62,000 nucleotides of DNA, taken from Symsagittifera roscoffensis (taxonomy: Eukaryota; Xenacoelomorpha; Acoela; Convolutidae). The stretch spans positions 28,408,599-28,470,598 of the forward strand of contig NC_087063.1 of assembly GCF_963678635.1 (NCBI RefSeq), read 5' to 3'. The notes below the pieces were generated by a model. That model ran no database searches and had not been told where the DNA came from. It was given only the letters and a program-made list of their open reading frames with translations. Of this stretch, positions 1-9,795 are shown in pieces; position 1 is the first letter of the stretch; each line of letters opens with the position of its first letter. The position numbers and the translations under genes are program-made.

Positions 1-843
1 CATACATACATACATACATACATACATACATACAAACATTCATATTTACATATATACGTATATACATACATACATACATACATACATACATACATACATA
101 CATACATACATACATACATACTATACATACATACATGCATATATACCTACAAATACATACATACATACAAACATATATACACACATACATGCATACCTAC
201 AAACGTACATACAAACAAACACACATACATACATGAATACATCCATACAAACATACATACATACATGAATACATACATACATACATAAATACATACATAC
301 ATACATAAATACGTATATGCATACCTACATACATACATACATACAAACATACAAAGATACGTGCATAGATACATACAAACATACCCACATACATACAAAA
401 ATACATACATACTTACATACCTACATACATACTTACATACTACATACATATAAACATACATAAGAACATACATACATACATACATACATAAATACATACC
501 TACGTACATACAAATATACATACAGAAATACTTACATACATACATATATACATACATACATACATACATACATACATACATACATACATACATACACACA
601 TACATACATACATACATACATACATACATACATACATACATACATACATACATACATACATACATACATACATACATACATACATACATACATACATACA
701 TACATACATACATACATACATACATACATACATACATACATACATACAAACATTCATATTTACATATATACGTATATACATACATACATACATACATACA
801 TACATACATACATACATACATACATACATACATACATGCATTC

Positions 844-874
<31 letters not shown>

Positions 875-1143
875 CATACATACATACATACATACATACA
901 TACATACTTACATACCTACATACATACATACATACATACATACATACATACATACATACATACATACATACATACATACATACATACATACATACACACA
1001 TACATACATACATACATACATACATACATACATACATACATACATACAAACATTCATATTTACATATATACGTATATACATACATACATACATACATACA
1101 TACATACATACATACATACATACATACATACATACATGCATTC

Positions 1144-1174
<31 letters not shown>

Positions 1175-1558
1175 CATACATACATACATACATACATACC
1201 TACATACATACATACATACATACATACATACATACATACATACATACATACATACATACATACATACATACATACATACATACATACATACATACATACA
1301 TACAAACATTCATATTTACATATATACATATATACATACATACATACATACATACATACATACATACATACATACATACATACATACATACATACATACA
1401 TACATACATTCTTACATAAATACATACATACATACATACATACATAAACACATAAATGCATACTTCACACTTTCCTACATAAATACAAACAAACGTACAT
1501 ACATGCATACATACATACTTACATACATAAATACATGCATACATACATACATACATAC
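1..1558. repeat. CATA/TACA tetranucleotide microsatellite with higher-order structure
   Basis: The tract is almost pure (TACA)n and continues off the left edge of the window. Longer imperfect blocks recur in it: a variant reading CATTCATATTTACATATATA starts near 50, 750, 1050 and 1310, and TGCATTCTTACATACA recurs near 838, 1138 and 1408. The spacing is about 300 and then 260 bases, so blocks have been duplicated over simple slippage. Long open frames here (Met-Tyr-Val-Cys on minus, Tyr-Ile-His-Thr on plus) are repeat artefacts. Confidence 0.97.
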
Positions 1559-1629
1559 CCTATAGTTACTGGGTCAAGTTCTAGGAAATAAATCAACTGC
1601 TTTTGAAGTCACATTGCCCTCTCCGGGAA

Positions 1630-2280
1630 TTTTGATGCGTTTAATCGATTTTTTAGTTGAAACCGCTCAAAAATCTTTCAAAACTGCCGCAAAAAATTAA
1701 GCTTTTTTTGAGCGGTTGTATAATGCAAGATTTGAGCGATTTGAAAATTTAAAAAAAAAACTCTCAAAACGCTCAAATTTCTCTGGATAACCGCCCAAAC
1801 AGTTGAAATCTTGAGCGTTTGTTGAGCCGATTCTCGACCAGAGTAAATTTCCGTAGTAAAGATCCCGCTCAAAAACCACTCACGATTTGAGTGATTTTTC
1901 GGACGATTGCATTCAAACCGCTCAAAAAGCTTTCAAAATCCGCTCAAATGAAAAAACACTATGAAACCAGTCAAAACCGCTCAAATTCTAACATGAACCC
2001 TCAAAACTCTTCCGATGTATTCTTTTCTGGGCACGCACAATGAAACCTATGAAGCTCAGTATTTCTAACCTTCTGTAATACCAAAACATGCGCCAAAATT
2101 CAATCTGAATGATCTAGAGTCCGAAAAACAGTCGTCAAGGTGCATTACTTCTCCTAAAAACTCAAATAAGAAACCGCTCAACTAAAAAAAAGCCGCTCAA
2201 AAACCGCCCAAACCGCTCCTTCTAAACCAGGATTGTGAGCGTAATGGTGTAAAAAACCGCTCAAACCGCTCAACTCTTGC
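1630..2280. repeat. Degenerate short-repeat cluster with core CCGCTCAAA
   Basis: The motif CCGCTCAA, or its complement TTGAGCGG, occurs roughly fifteen times at irregular spacing (for example near 1663, 1707, 1916, 1941, 1976, 2175, 2190, 2204, 2258). No protein-like open frame is visible. It looks like a decayed minisatellite whose unit keeps only a CG-containing core, the style also seen around 36.5-37.1 kb and 55.9-56.1 kb. Confidence 0.8.
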
Positions 2281-2451
2281 TTAAATTTTGGGCTGAAAAC
2301 CTTGAATCGATTTGCCAACAGTTCATTTGTCAGATCGAACAATTTATTCGAACTCAAACGTAGTTAATCAGACGTATTTTTCCTTAAATTTTTGAGAATC
2401 AGATCGAAACGCTGTCAAGTAAGAGTATTATTATTATTAGCAAACTCGACT

Positions 2452-2770
2452 TGAAACAACTGCTCCATCAAGACTACTCAATATTCAGAGGAAAACGAGA
2501 GCTTCCATTAAACTTGAAGTCAAAAATAAAGCTACAGAATTTGACGAAATTGGATAAGTTCTCACAAAAGTTTGTTATTCCGAGATGCAAGCAGCCGCAG
2601 ATATCTTCTATTTTGCAATCGCGGTTTTCGAGGGAGCTCTCAGCCCATCTGGTCAAATTGACGGACAACAAAAACAGCTCCACCTGTAGATTTAATTTTG
2701 ACTTCGGGTTTAATGCGAGCTCTCGTTTTCCTCTGAATATAGAGTAGCCTCGATGGAGCAAGGTGGAGCA
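2452..2770. mobile_element. Fold-back element with ~87-bp terminal inverted repeats
   Basis: Bases 2452-2538 match the reverse complement of 2684-2770 with few mismatches. The shared core is TATTCAGAGGAAAACGAGAG on the left and its complement near 2714-2740 on the right. Because of this palindrome the same peptide, including SIFRGKREL, can be read on both strands, so those frames are not genes. The size (about 320 bp), long inverted repeats and lack of coding fit a MITE or Foldback-type non-autonomous DNA transposon. No target duplication was identified with confidence. Confidence 0.75.
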
Positions 2771-2776
2771 ATGACA

Positions 2777-2902
2777 AGTCAAAAGGTTGAAAGGGCTATA
2801 AAAATAGTTTGATTTTGGCAAAAAAACATAGGGTGACTAGAGTCACCCTGTTTTTTTTTGCCAAAATCAAATAATTTTTATAGCCCTTTCAACCTTTTGA
2901 CT
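2777..2902. mobile_element. Near-perfect 126-bp palindrome (MITE-like)
   Basis: Two arms of about 61 bases (AGTCAAAAGGTTGAAAGGGC outward on both ends) pair almost perfectly around a centre at GGGTGACTAGAGTCACCC (about 2831-2848). It sits six bases from the preceding fold-back element. A single-strand hairpin this long is typical of palindromic MITEs. No coding is present. Confidence 0.8.
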
Positions 2903-3739
2903 ATAGTCAATGGGAATGGGCTGGGGATGGACTCCTTGAAGAGATATGAATCGCAAATGTTTTTCTTCTGATCTTTTTTTCAATTCTTAATTTGCGATAT
3001 TTCAAAACGAATTCTCAAAACGTGTTGGCAACAGAATTTCCCCATTCAAGGAAATGAAGTCTGAATTATTGGAATTCTTAAATATAAAATAGAGAAAGGC
3101 AGTGGGTTGCAGAACAGTTCACTTTGCCCAGCTGACCCCAGTCACCAGACCTGCGGATTTGAGCTTAAAGGATGTGTAGTCAGCAGAGACTACTGTAGCA
3201 AATGCCTGTGACATTCCAAATCAAATAACTGGAGGAAGTGATCGCTCGAAACACTGTGGAGTTGTTTAGAGGTAGTGACAGCGCTGCCGGTCTCACCGAT
3301 GGTGGCAGCTTCAATGCTACTATTAATATCCGGAAACATTTCCCTCGAAGTAGAATACTATACCAGGGGATTCCTTAATCGACAAATTCGGCGTCACATT
3401 TTACGTTGAAAGTCTGTTCATCGGACAAATTTGTTATTTTCTGGCCGAGATGAGTTGACAACTCTCTTTGATTTAACTCTTTCAAATCGAAACTTTTGGT
3501 GATTATCCTTATCAATTAAAAACTTTTTTGAAAATCTTTCAGCGCTAACCCAGGCTAATCTATCTGGAGATTTTTTTGTGATTTTCTATTGATTGTATAT
3601 TTTGTCTCATTGCTTCACCCAGTGGAGCAGTGAAATTCGTTTTTAATATCACCTCCGGCGGAGCAAAAATAGACTTCTTGCTGTCAGTCTAAAGTTTTAC
3701 GTTTAGTTTTTATTAGTATAGAGAGTTGCGAAAAATTCG
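2903..3739. other. Unassigned DNA with a GC-richer Cys-rich patch
   Basis: Nothing recognisable in most of this stretch. About 3110-3360 is less AT-rich than its surroundings. On the plus strand it reads a short cysteine-rich peptide (TCGFELKGCVVSRDYC) that ends at a stop, and a different frame is open for about 47 codons after it. This could be a decayed exon. I see no splice sites that settle it. Confidence 0.3.
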
Positions 3740-4435
3740 GATAGTATTTTATATATTTGATTGTATTTTTTGACCATCATCACTGTAAAACAATTAGATC
3801 TAACCAATAAAGATCCATAACTAAAATTGATGATCTATTAAGACTAAGAAATATAAGAGTAAGATTATACTAAGAAGTTGCACGAATCTATTCGGCCGAA
3901 AATTACGAAGAGACCGTGTAATCTATCCAAAATTACTCTAAAGAACGAAACACTATTTCTGAATCCGTCTCGACAACTATACCAAACCTCGAAAACCTCC
4001 GAGACATATTAAACGATAAAAACAAACAAGTCCCACTGCTCCACTGGGATCAAGGATATTTATCTGAATCAGAAGCTACAACAGCATCATCAATAAAATT
4101 TAAACAAAAAAAATCACTTATAACAGGCAACTAGTACGAATTTATAATCGGAATCAATATATAAGACATATTGAAAGTTACGCACCAAGTGTAGTAACGC
4201 ATAAGAAATGATTCAATACAACGATAATTTCGATAGCGATTCTATCTTCTCATTTGTCTTTGATCCCACTAGTGACCAATCAAGAGGACAAGCACAATTT
4301 TGCCTCAATCTAATTATAAATATATTCCTAAAAGGAAATAGCCCATGCCAACAAAAATTTCCAGAAATGAGAATTAAAAGACAGATACTAGATCACTATC
4401 TACCCAATCTGTAATATAACAAAACAATGTGAAAT
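3740..4435 (+). pseudogene. Decayed 5' fragment (LTR + leader + gag start) of the giant LTR element's family
   Basis: Bases about 3750-3945 align with the LTR at 37064-37451: the shared strings include AAGAAGTTGCACGAATCTAT, TATAAGAGTAAGATTA and CGGCCGAAAAT. Downstream, a broken frame resembles the small ORF at 38760-39221 (DQGYLSESEATTASS here against DQIYFSDSETTSNSS there). A frame starting at ATG 4208 resembles the gag N-terminus (RIKRQILDHYL against KIKRQIIEHYL). Similarity ends near 4435. About 1.4 kb of leader present in the full element is absent here. The copy is non-functional: it is truncated, with stops and shifts. Confidence 0.8.
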
Positions 4436-4933
4436 TTGAAGTTTTAGGTATCTTGAGACATAGTTTATGTCTAAAAAATTTAGGTTATGCATTCAAAAAT
4501 TGTTTGAAACAGGTCATTTGCACTTAATTGGTTTTGTCGGTCCAAATTTTTGGCTACCTAATATAATTTGAATAAGTTTATCTGTCAATTCGTTTATTTA
4601 ATTGATCTAGCAGGTTTTTTCTGACCTTCGAGTGTCTTTTCATTGAAGTACACTTCTCTTTGTTGCTTCTCATTCTTTTAAATAAAGTTGCCTGAATTTA
4701 TTTCTTCAATATATATATTTTTATTTTTTGACTAAATAGTAATTTAAGTTGTTTCAAATATAATATTTTATGTTTCAGTAACATTCAGGTGAAGCAAAAT
4801 TTCACATCAACATATATGCGTTTACCTTGCATTTTTTTTGTTATTTTTTCAGTTTTCAATTAGGGATTAAATAAATTCAGATGAAAAATTCACGATGTTT
4901 GGGATGGGGGATGATAAAAAAACCCGCATTGTA
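4436..4933 (-). other. 3' flank of the sulfotransferase gene
   Basis: AT-rich, with no protein-like frame. Read on the minus strand it is downstream of the sulfotransferase stop. Possible AATAAA polyadenylation signals lie at 4719-4724, 4697-4702 and 4593-4598 (TTTATT on the plus strand), about 210 to 340 bases past the stop. Which one is used cannot be told from sequence. Confidence 0.4.
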
Positions 4934-5232
4934 TCAAGCGCCAATATCATAATTCATAAGTTTAAAAACTTTCTGACAGTTTTCTGAATTGGCGGCTTGT
5001 GTTGATGCATTGTCATACAACATTAACTTGTGCTGTTCTCTTGATATATCTCTGGAGTATTTTTCAATAGAAATGAAGTTCTTCATCCAAGCACTGGCTG
5101 GAAACACAACTTCTCGGTTCAATTTGGTCCGGGCTAATTTTGACATGAACTCCAAACCATTTTTGGAGAAATCTTCTTTTTTAATGACGATGACACGGTT
5201 CATTGCATCCAGTTGTTCAGCTGCTTTTTGAG
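4934..5232 (-). CDS. Sulfotransferase last exon (C-terminus and stop)
   Basis: The acceptor is TATATTTTAG at 5242-5233, and the exon begins with two bases that complete a codon left by the previous exon. It codes 98 residues and a stop at 4936-4934. It carries NRVIVIKKEDF (the RYEDL-like stretch), then WMKNFI and ENCQKVFKLMNYDIGA. A C-terminal Cys followed by a Tyr-containing end is usual for CHST enzymes (I..C...+..GY). The open frame extends past the acceptor to 5296, but that part is intron. Confidence 0.85.
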
Positions 5233-8200
5233 CTAAAATATATTTTATTGAAACAATCTGGTATTTGAAATAGAAATACATTTTTGCGAAGTACAAAAGA
5301 TAGTTTTTTTCTTCCAGGAGTAATTATGATAAATAAGCTCTGTTTTATGAGTATTTATGAGGTTTTCTACCGAGGACGGAACTCGTTCAAAGTTTCCCGA
5401 AAATTAATTAAAAATCGACATTTTCTGACCATTGGAGTTTCAGTATATTTGACTGTAATTTTATTCACCTGCACTGATGAGACGAATCTGCTTTGAACAA
5501 ACTTCATCAACTGAAGAAATTGGAAAACGGATCACTTTGCTAAAACAAGCTCAAAATGATTAAATTCTTCTGGAAAAACAAACGAGTAAGTGTTTCTTGA
5601 AAACCAAAGCATTTTTGATTGAGGAGATAACAAGAAACTAGAATCCAGAATTCTAGTTGGTATACTCCGTAATTCTAGTTGGATTTTAGTTTCCAGTTGA
5701 TATAATATACTCCAGTTTTTTGTGCACCGGTTTTCGGTATAGTTATTGTTAGCTTGGCTTCGTTCATCATAATAATCGGTCCTGTACGATTTAAGTGAAT
5801 GAAATAGCTCAAATATGGCTATCGAACAAGGGCGGATTTAGGGGGGAAGTAGCGGACGCCCTTACTCCCCTCCCCCCTCAAGAATTTGACCCTCTCACCA
5901 ACCAAAAGGTCCCCCCGTTGGTATTATTTCAAGAGATCCGTTTTACGCCGACCAACTCTAAAGTTTTTCAACAGGCGCCGAGGGCGCCAATATATACTAA
6001 TTTTGAAGGGGAGCGCGCGCCAACGAAACGCAATTTTTTTTCCAAAAACTATCCAAAAATGCCTTTTTTGACCTGTTTTTTCAAAAATTTACCTGTAGCG
6101 CAAAATGTTTTTGAAAACCCGCCCTTCTCCCGCTGGAGAAAATCTTAGATCTGCCTGTGACTATTTTCCAATAAAATTTAAAAGATTTTTCAGAAAATTG
6201 TCCGAGGATGAGTATGAGAGAAAAAAACTTGAACTACAGACAATCATTAAAGCGGAACTTATTTTATCTAGTGTAAAATTGACTGAAAATTTTTGCTTAA
6301 ATTTGATTTAGCAAAAACAATATGATAAAAAAATTTAAAAAAAAACTGAAAAGAAAAAATTTGAAAGTTTTTCATTCTGAAAGCAAAAAAATCAAAACGC
6401 TTCCTAGGTTTCAAGATAAAGATACTATACTTTATCGCTAGCTGTTAGAGAAAACAGGGTAAAAATTTCAAATGAAACAAGACTGCGCGTTTATAAAGGA
6501 AAACCCCGAACCCCGAACTTTCTGACAGCCATTTGAAGCTGAAGAAAAAATTTTTGCTTCATATTGTCAAAAAAGATTTATAAAAAAACTGAAAATTTGA
6601 TAATTTTTTCTTAATTTTTTCTTTCTTTTTATCTGCCCGCACCTTATGAAACATGAAGAAGTATAAATATTGCATCTCGTATTGTAAAAAAAAGCCAAAC
6701 TTTTGGCCTCAATTCTGACTTTTGAAGGAAGCGGCAGAATACATAAGCCTTGGCTGGTGTTTTATCAGACAGTTTTCGACTTTTTAAATATGCGTTTCTG
6801 ACGGAAGTTTTTTTATACTGACAGAATTGTTTTGTCAACCGTAGCTTAAATGTACAAAAAATCTTTTTTGCTGTTTTTCGCGAAACTGTAAGGTTTTGAA
6901 AAATTGCTAATTTGCTCAACGGGAAATCAACGCAGATACATTGCGTCCTCATAACACGCGTCAACGGCTGATCAAATTAATCCATGTTGGATTGAGGCCT
7001 ATCTTTTGGTCGAATTACTCAAATTCGAGGCGCTAAAAAATCTTTTATACTTTGCTTAGCGTGTGGGGTAAAAACAAAGAAAGGCTGAAAACTTAACTTT
7101 CTCTTTTCGTTTCTTTGAAATTTTTTCAACATACATTTTTAAACTGGCATTGAAGTGCAGTCAGAAAAATCAGGACTTCGCCCTGATATACAAGCAGTCT
7201 TGTTTCAATTTGCAATGAAGTGATTTGCCTCTTACGCTGGCCTCGCGCGTTACTTAATCGATAGCGGCCAAGTTGGCATTTTTCAAACCACTTTTTTAAA
7301 CCAGAAATGATGACAGGTGAAAAACGTTTTTAATTTTGACTTCAAGTTATAAGTTAAGTTTCCAGACAATATTAAAAAGTTTCTTCACAAATACTTAGTT
7401 ATAAAAACGAAATTTGAGTATTTGAAAAAACCACCTCAGTCTTGTGAAAAGTCAGAACAGTACGAGTTTTACGCTAAAAAAGTGAAAGTATGGAAATATT
7501 TTTCGAATTAATTTTCTAAACTATAAATACTGCAAGTTCAAAGTAGAATATAAGGATGATGACAAAACTTTTATGACAAAACGTCTCGCATTGTTTGCAA
7601 AATATGATTAAAAACCCTTGAACTAGTGGGGAAACTCTAGGGTTTAACCAATTTTCGACAAACACTTGAAAAGATTCTTTCAGCTAGTTAAAGTGCTGTA
7701 AATTGTTTTCACACAACTTCTTCAAACCTTAAAAGATTATAACAGTGTTTGCTCCTGTTATAAACTGATGAAACCGAAAATTGAACTTTTCTTGTTTGGG
7801 TTTGATTTTTTTTTCAATGTACTCAAGAGAAAATGCGTTCTGCTTTATTGGCCGTTTTATAAATTCAGTGTTTCTTTCTCTCCGTCTCTCTAAAAATGCG
7901 TCCAATTCTAAAAAATCTTGCTGCATGAACTTTTTGATTTTTTTTTTTGCCTGTGACTCACTTTGAGACGTAGACCTTTCTGGGGTCCCTGATGAGAACG
8001 AGAATCATGAGGTCTGGATGGTGCTGAAGGAGTCTCGCGTAAAGTGTCTGTTGCAGTGCCTCCGACAGGATCTGGGCTCGGATAGTCTTCACCACTCTCA
8101 AGTCGGACGAAGGACAATGCTCATCAAAATAGTGACGACATTTTTCCTAATACGATATAGCTCCTTAATACAACTTCAATATAGCTCTACTGCTCATAGA

Positions 8201-9795
8201 TCATACATTTAGACATATTCTGAGAACCGTTATTTCATTTTGACAACAAAACATTCGATAAATTTTGTACAACAGTGGAAAATTTACCGACTTCAGCATT
8301 TCAGTAAATGCAAAAAAGCATCTTTTTTGAATGTTCGAGCTGAAGCCAGATCCGTTTTCATTCTTGTCAACGATCCAAATTACCAAAAAAGGCGCATATT
8401 CCTTCTGGAGCTGGAGCCTAACTTCTCATCAACCAAAGCTTAGTGGAAAGTCAACCAATGATTTACTCGCCAAACTTGAAGTAAGCTATAGCAAAATTTA
8501 TAATATATAAATTTTACAAAATACCTTTTACAAAATACCGATACTTCTACCATTTGCATTCAAACCAATTTGATCATAGAGTAAAAACCTTGCTAAAATA
8601 AACAGATAAAATTGTATAAACTCACTATGAAACGCCTACTTTACGTCGGCTAATATTTTTGCAAAGCTAGAGTTGATTTCTTTTCTCAGTCCAAGCACCC
8701 ACCAACCACTCACTCGGACAGGGGGTGATTCTCATGCGCGAAGGATCGAATGCGCGAAAATTCTCAGCCAATCAACGCCCTTTTCATTATCCAAAACTGA
8801 CTTAATACGTCGCTGAATTCTTTCGAAGTTTTGAATACTCAGCTCTGATTGAATGGCAAAATTTTCGCGCATTTGGCCCTTCGCACATGAGGGGATTCTT
8901 CCCCTGCTCAGACATACCTTGTGGTAAATGTGGGTGATGCGTGGTATCTGGCGCTGGTCTTGTTGGTAAGTGCAGAAGTGATGGTAATAGACTGCTAGTT
9001 CCAACTCCCACCCCATCCTCCCCTTCGCCTGCACTTCACAGGAGAAGAAAGAGTTCAGAACTCCGAATACCCTCTCCATCGTCCCCCACTTCTCACTTCT
9101 GTAGATAAAGTACAGATGGGGGTTTGATTTTTCAAAGTACGGTCAGTAAAGAAAGCAAGCGAGAGTGGCACATATTAATGTAACAACAGATAACTTTCTA
9201 TTGGAAAAAAAAACAAAAAAATTTTGTTTGCGGTTTTTGACAATATTTTAAAAAATTTATTCAGTAATTGCTCGAATTAAAGTCATCTCTCGCTCTCATT
9301 GCATTTGTTCACGCTCAAAATCTATTCAGTCTCATTATACACTTCCCCGGCAGAACATTAATCAGACGCGAACAAAACAGAAAAGCAAAAACTTTCAGAT
9401 TTGTTCCCGTATACATACGCACAAAATTACATATTTATGCTAATGTTAGATTCTTTGATAATTTTAAACGTTTTTTAATCAACGATCTCCAGCGGAAAAC
9501 AGCATGCTGATTTACTGCCACAAAAAACTAATAAGTAACAAGTTTCTTTCGATTTAAATTTTGCTTTGAAATTTAATAGTTTGCCAATATTGTTAAGAAA
9601 AAAGTCTAATTTAAACTTACTGTGTCTCTATCATCTTTCTGAAGTCGTAAAGAGGCTCGAATGTCCGGAAGGATTTGGTTGAAATCTTTGCTAAGGACAG
9701 GGTGAATATTGACGAGGCGCTACGTGGGAAGCTAGTGACCAGAATCTTCCGATATGTCTCGTTTATTCTCTTCATCATATTTGATCGTAGCGGGG
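4934..9795 (-). CDS. Carbohydrate sulfotransferase-like gene (spliced, 5' end incomplete)
   Basis: At least five minus-strand exons (9795-9621, 9098-8918, 8146-7962, 5539-5469, 5232-4934) give about 302 residues with no stop. All four introns are GT-AG and every junction keeps codon phase, which would be unlikely by chance. The order of motifs is that of the Golgi CHST family (Sulfotransfer_1 fold): a 5'-phosphosulfate loop (SFPRSASS, usually RSGSSF), FEPLYDF, a paired-cysteine region, VVKTIRA, then the 3'-phosphate loop LVLIRDPRKV (usually LVRDPRA), and IKKEDF where RYEDL is usual. These enzymes move sulfate from PAPS to sugars of glycans or glycosaminoglycans in the Golgi lumen. The N-terminal anchor is not included, because family members run to about 350-450 residues. 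The substrate cannot be predicted. This is the only host gene recognised with confidence. Confidence 0.88.
5469..5539 (-). CDS. Sulfotransferase small internal exon (71 nt)
   Basis: The acceptor is CTTGTTTTAG and the donor is CAG|GTGAAT. The exon supplies one base, 23 codons and one base. It therefore accepts the two bases left by the upstream exon and hands on one base to the last exon. The peptide contains SSVDEVCSKQIRLISA, placed where family members have a conserved cysteine between the 3'-phosphate loop and the RYED stretch. It is too short to be noticed as an open frame; it was found by phase and motif order. Confidence 0.8.
5830..6160. mobile_element. MITE-like element with GGGCGGATTTAG ends
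   Basis: The left end is AGGGCGGATTTAGGGGG and the right end is CTTAGATCTGCCTG, an imperfect inverted match. The inside is GC-richer than its surroundings and includes GGCGCC-containing segments. A second copy of the same kind is at about 15064-15455, where the ends are GGGGCGGATCTACA and CCCTAAATCCGCTGG. No transposase frame is present, so it is non-autonomous. Confidence 0.6.
6960..7200. repeat. Dispersed hairpin-ended repeat, copy at 7 kb
   Basis: It contains the terminal signature GCAGTCAGAAAAATCAGGAC followed by TTCGCCCTGATATACAAGCA. CAGGAC...GCCCTG forms a short stem-loop. The same signature recurs at about 13440, 35965, 58160 and 58840, with a weaker match near 19375. It lies in a sulfotransferase intron. 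Confidence 0.55.
7962..8146 (-). CDS. Sulfotransferase exon with 3'-phosphate binding loop
   Basis: The acceptor is CGTATTAG|GAAAAATG and the donor is TCAAA|GTGAGTC. The 185 nt give 61 codons plus two bases. The exon holds a Cys-containing segment (HYFDEHCPSSD), VVKTIRA and LMILVLIRDPRKVYVS. This is the clearest family signature in the gene: Arg-Asp-Pro-Arg of the 3'-PB motif, with the Arg and Ser (here VYVS) that contact the PAPS 3'-phosphate. A different frame (7908-8117) is open over the same bases but is a shadow. Confidence 0.88.
8918..9098 (-). CDS. Sulfotransferase internal exon (181 nt)
   Basis: The acceptor is CTTTATCTACAG and the donor is CACAAG|GTATGT. One base completes the preceding codon, then 60 codons follow exactly to the donor, and the next exon starts in phase 0. 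It codes SEKWGTMERVFGVLNSFFSC and, further on, AVYYHHFCTY and ITHIYHK. Family members have two cysteines in this part of the lid region between FEPL and VVKTIR. Confidence 0.83.
9621..9795 (-). CDS. Sulfotransferase exon with 5'-phosphosulfate loop
   Basis: The acceptor is AAAATTTTAG|CC and the donor is ACA|GTAAGTTT. It carries two bases, 57 codons and two bases. The peptide KILVTSFPRSASSIF is the 5'-PSB loop: a beta strand, then PRS.SS binding the 5'-phosphosulfate of PAPS, with Ala where Gly is usual. It is followed by FRTFEPLYDF, matching the family's Y.FEPL. An in-frame ATG (9785-9783) could start translation, but the good acceptor in front argues for an earlier exon. Confidence 0.85.

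Larger units (their letters stand above)
5540..7961. other. Sulfotransferase intron (2.4 kb) with a MITE and repeats
   Basis: The intron holds a GGGCGGATTTAG-ended element (5830-6160) and a dispersed hairpin repeat (about 6960-7200). A minus-strand frame (7729-7926, beginning MQQDFLELDAF) is Lys/Glu/Arg-rich and lies just past the donor at 7961. It is separated from the exon frame by an 11-T run and is treated here as intron. Confidence 0.6.

Noticed and set aside
147-1556. Very long open frames in the CATA repeat (up to 348 codons)
   Set aside because: They are inevitable products of a 4-base repeat without stops and have no biological support.
7237-7290. Alternative small exon on minus (WFEKCQLGRYRLS) for the sulfotransferase
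   Set aside because: Its acceptor is poor, and in the phase required by the upstream exon it contains a stop.
7729-7926. A Lys/Glu/Arg-rich frame (MQQDFLELDAF...) as a sulfotransferase extension
   Set aside because: It lies after the GTGAGT donor, and the 71-nt exon at 5469-5539 fits phase and motif order better.
7908-8117. A Ser/Pro-rich 69-codon minus-strand frame (MSFVRLESGEDYPS...)
   Set aside because: The same bases in another frame give the clear sulfotransferase 3'-phosphate loop with matching splice sites.
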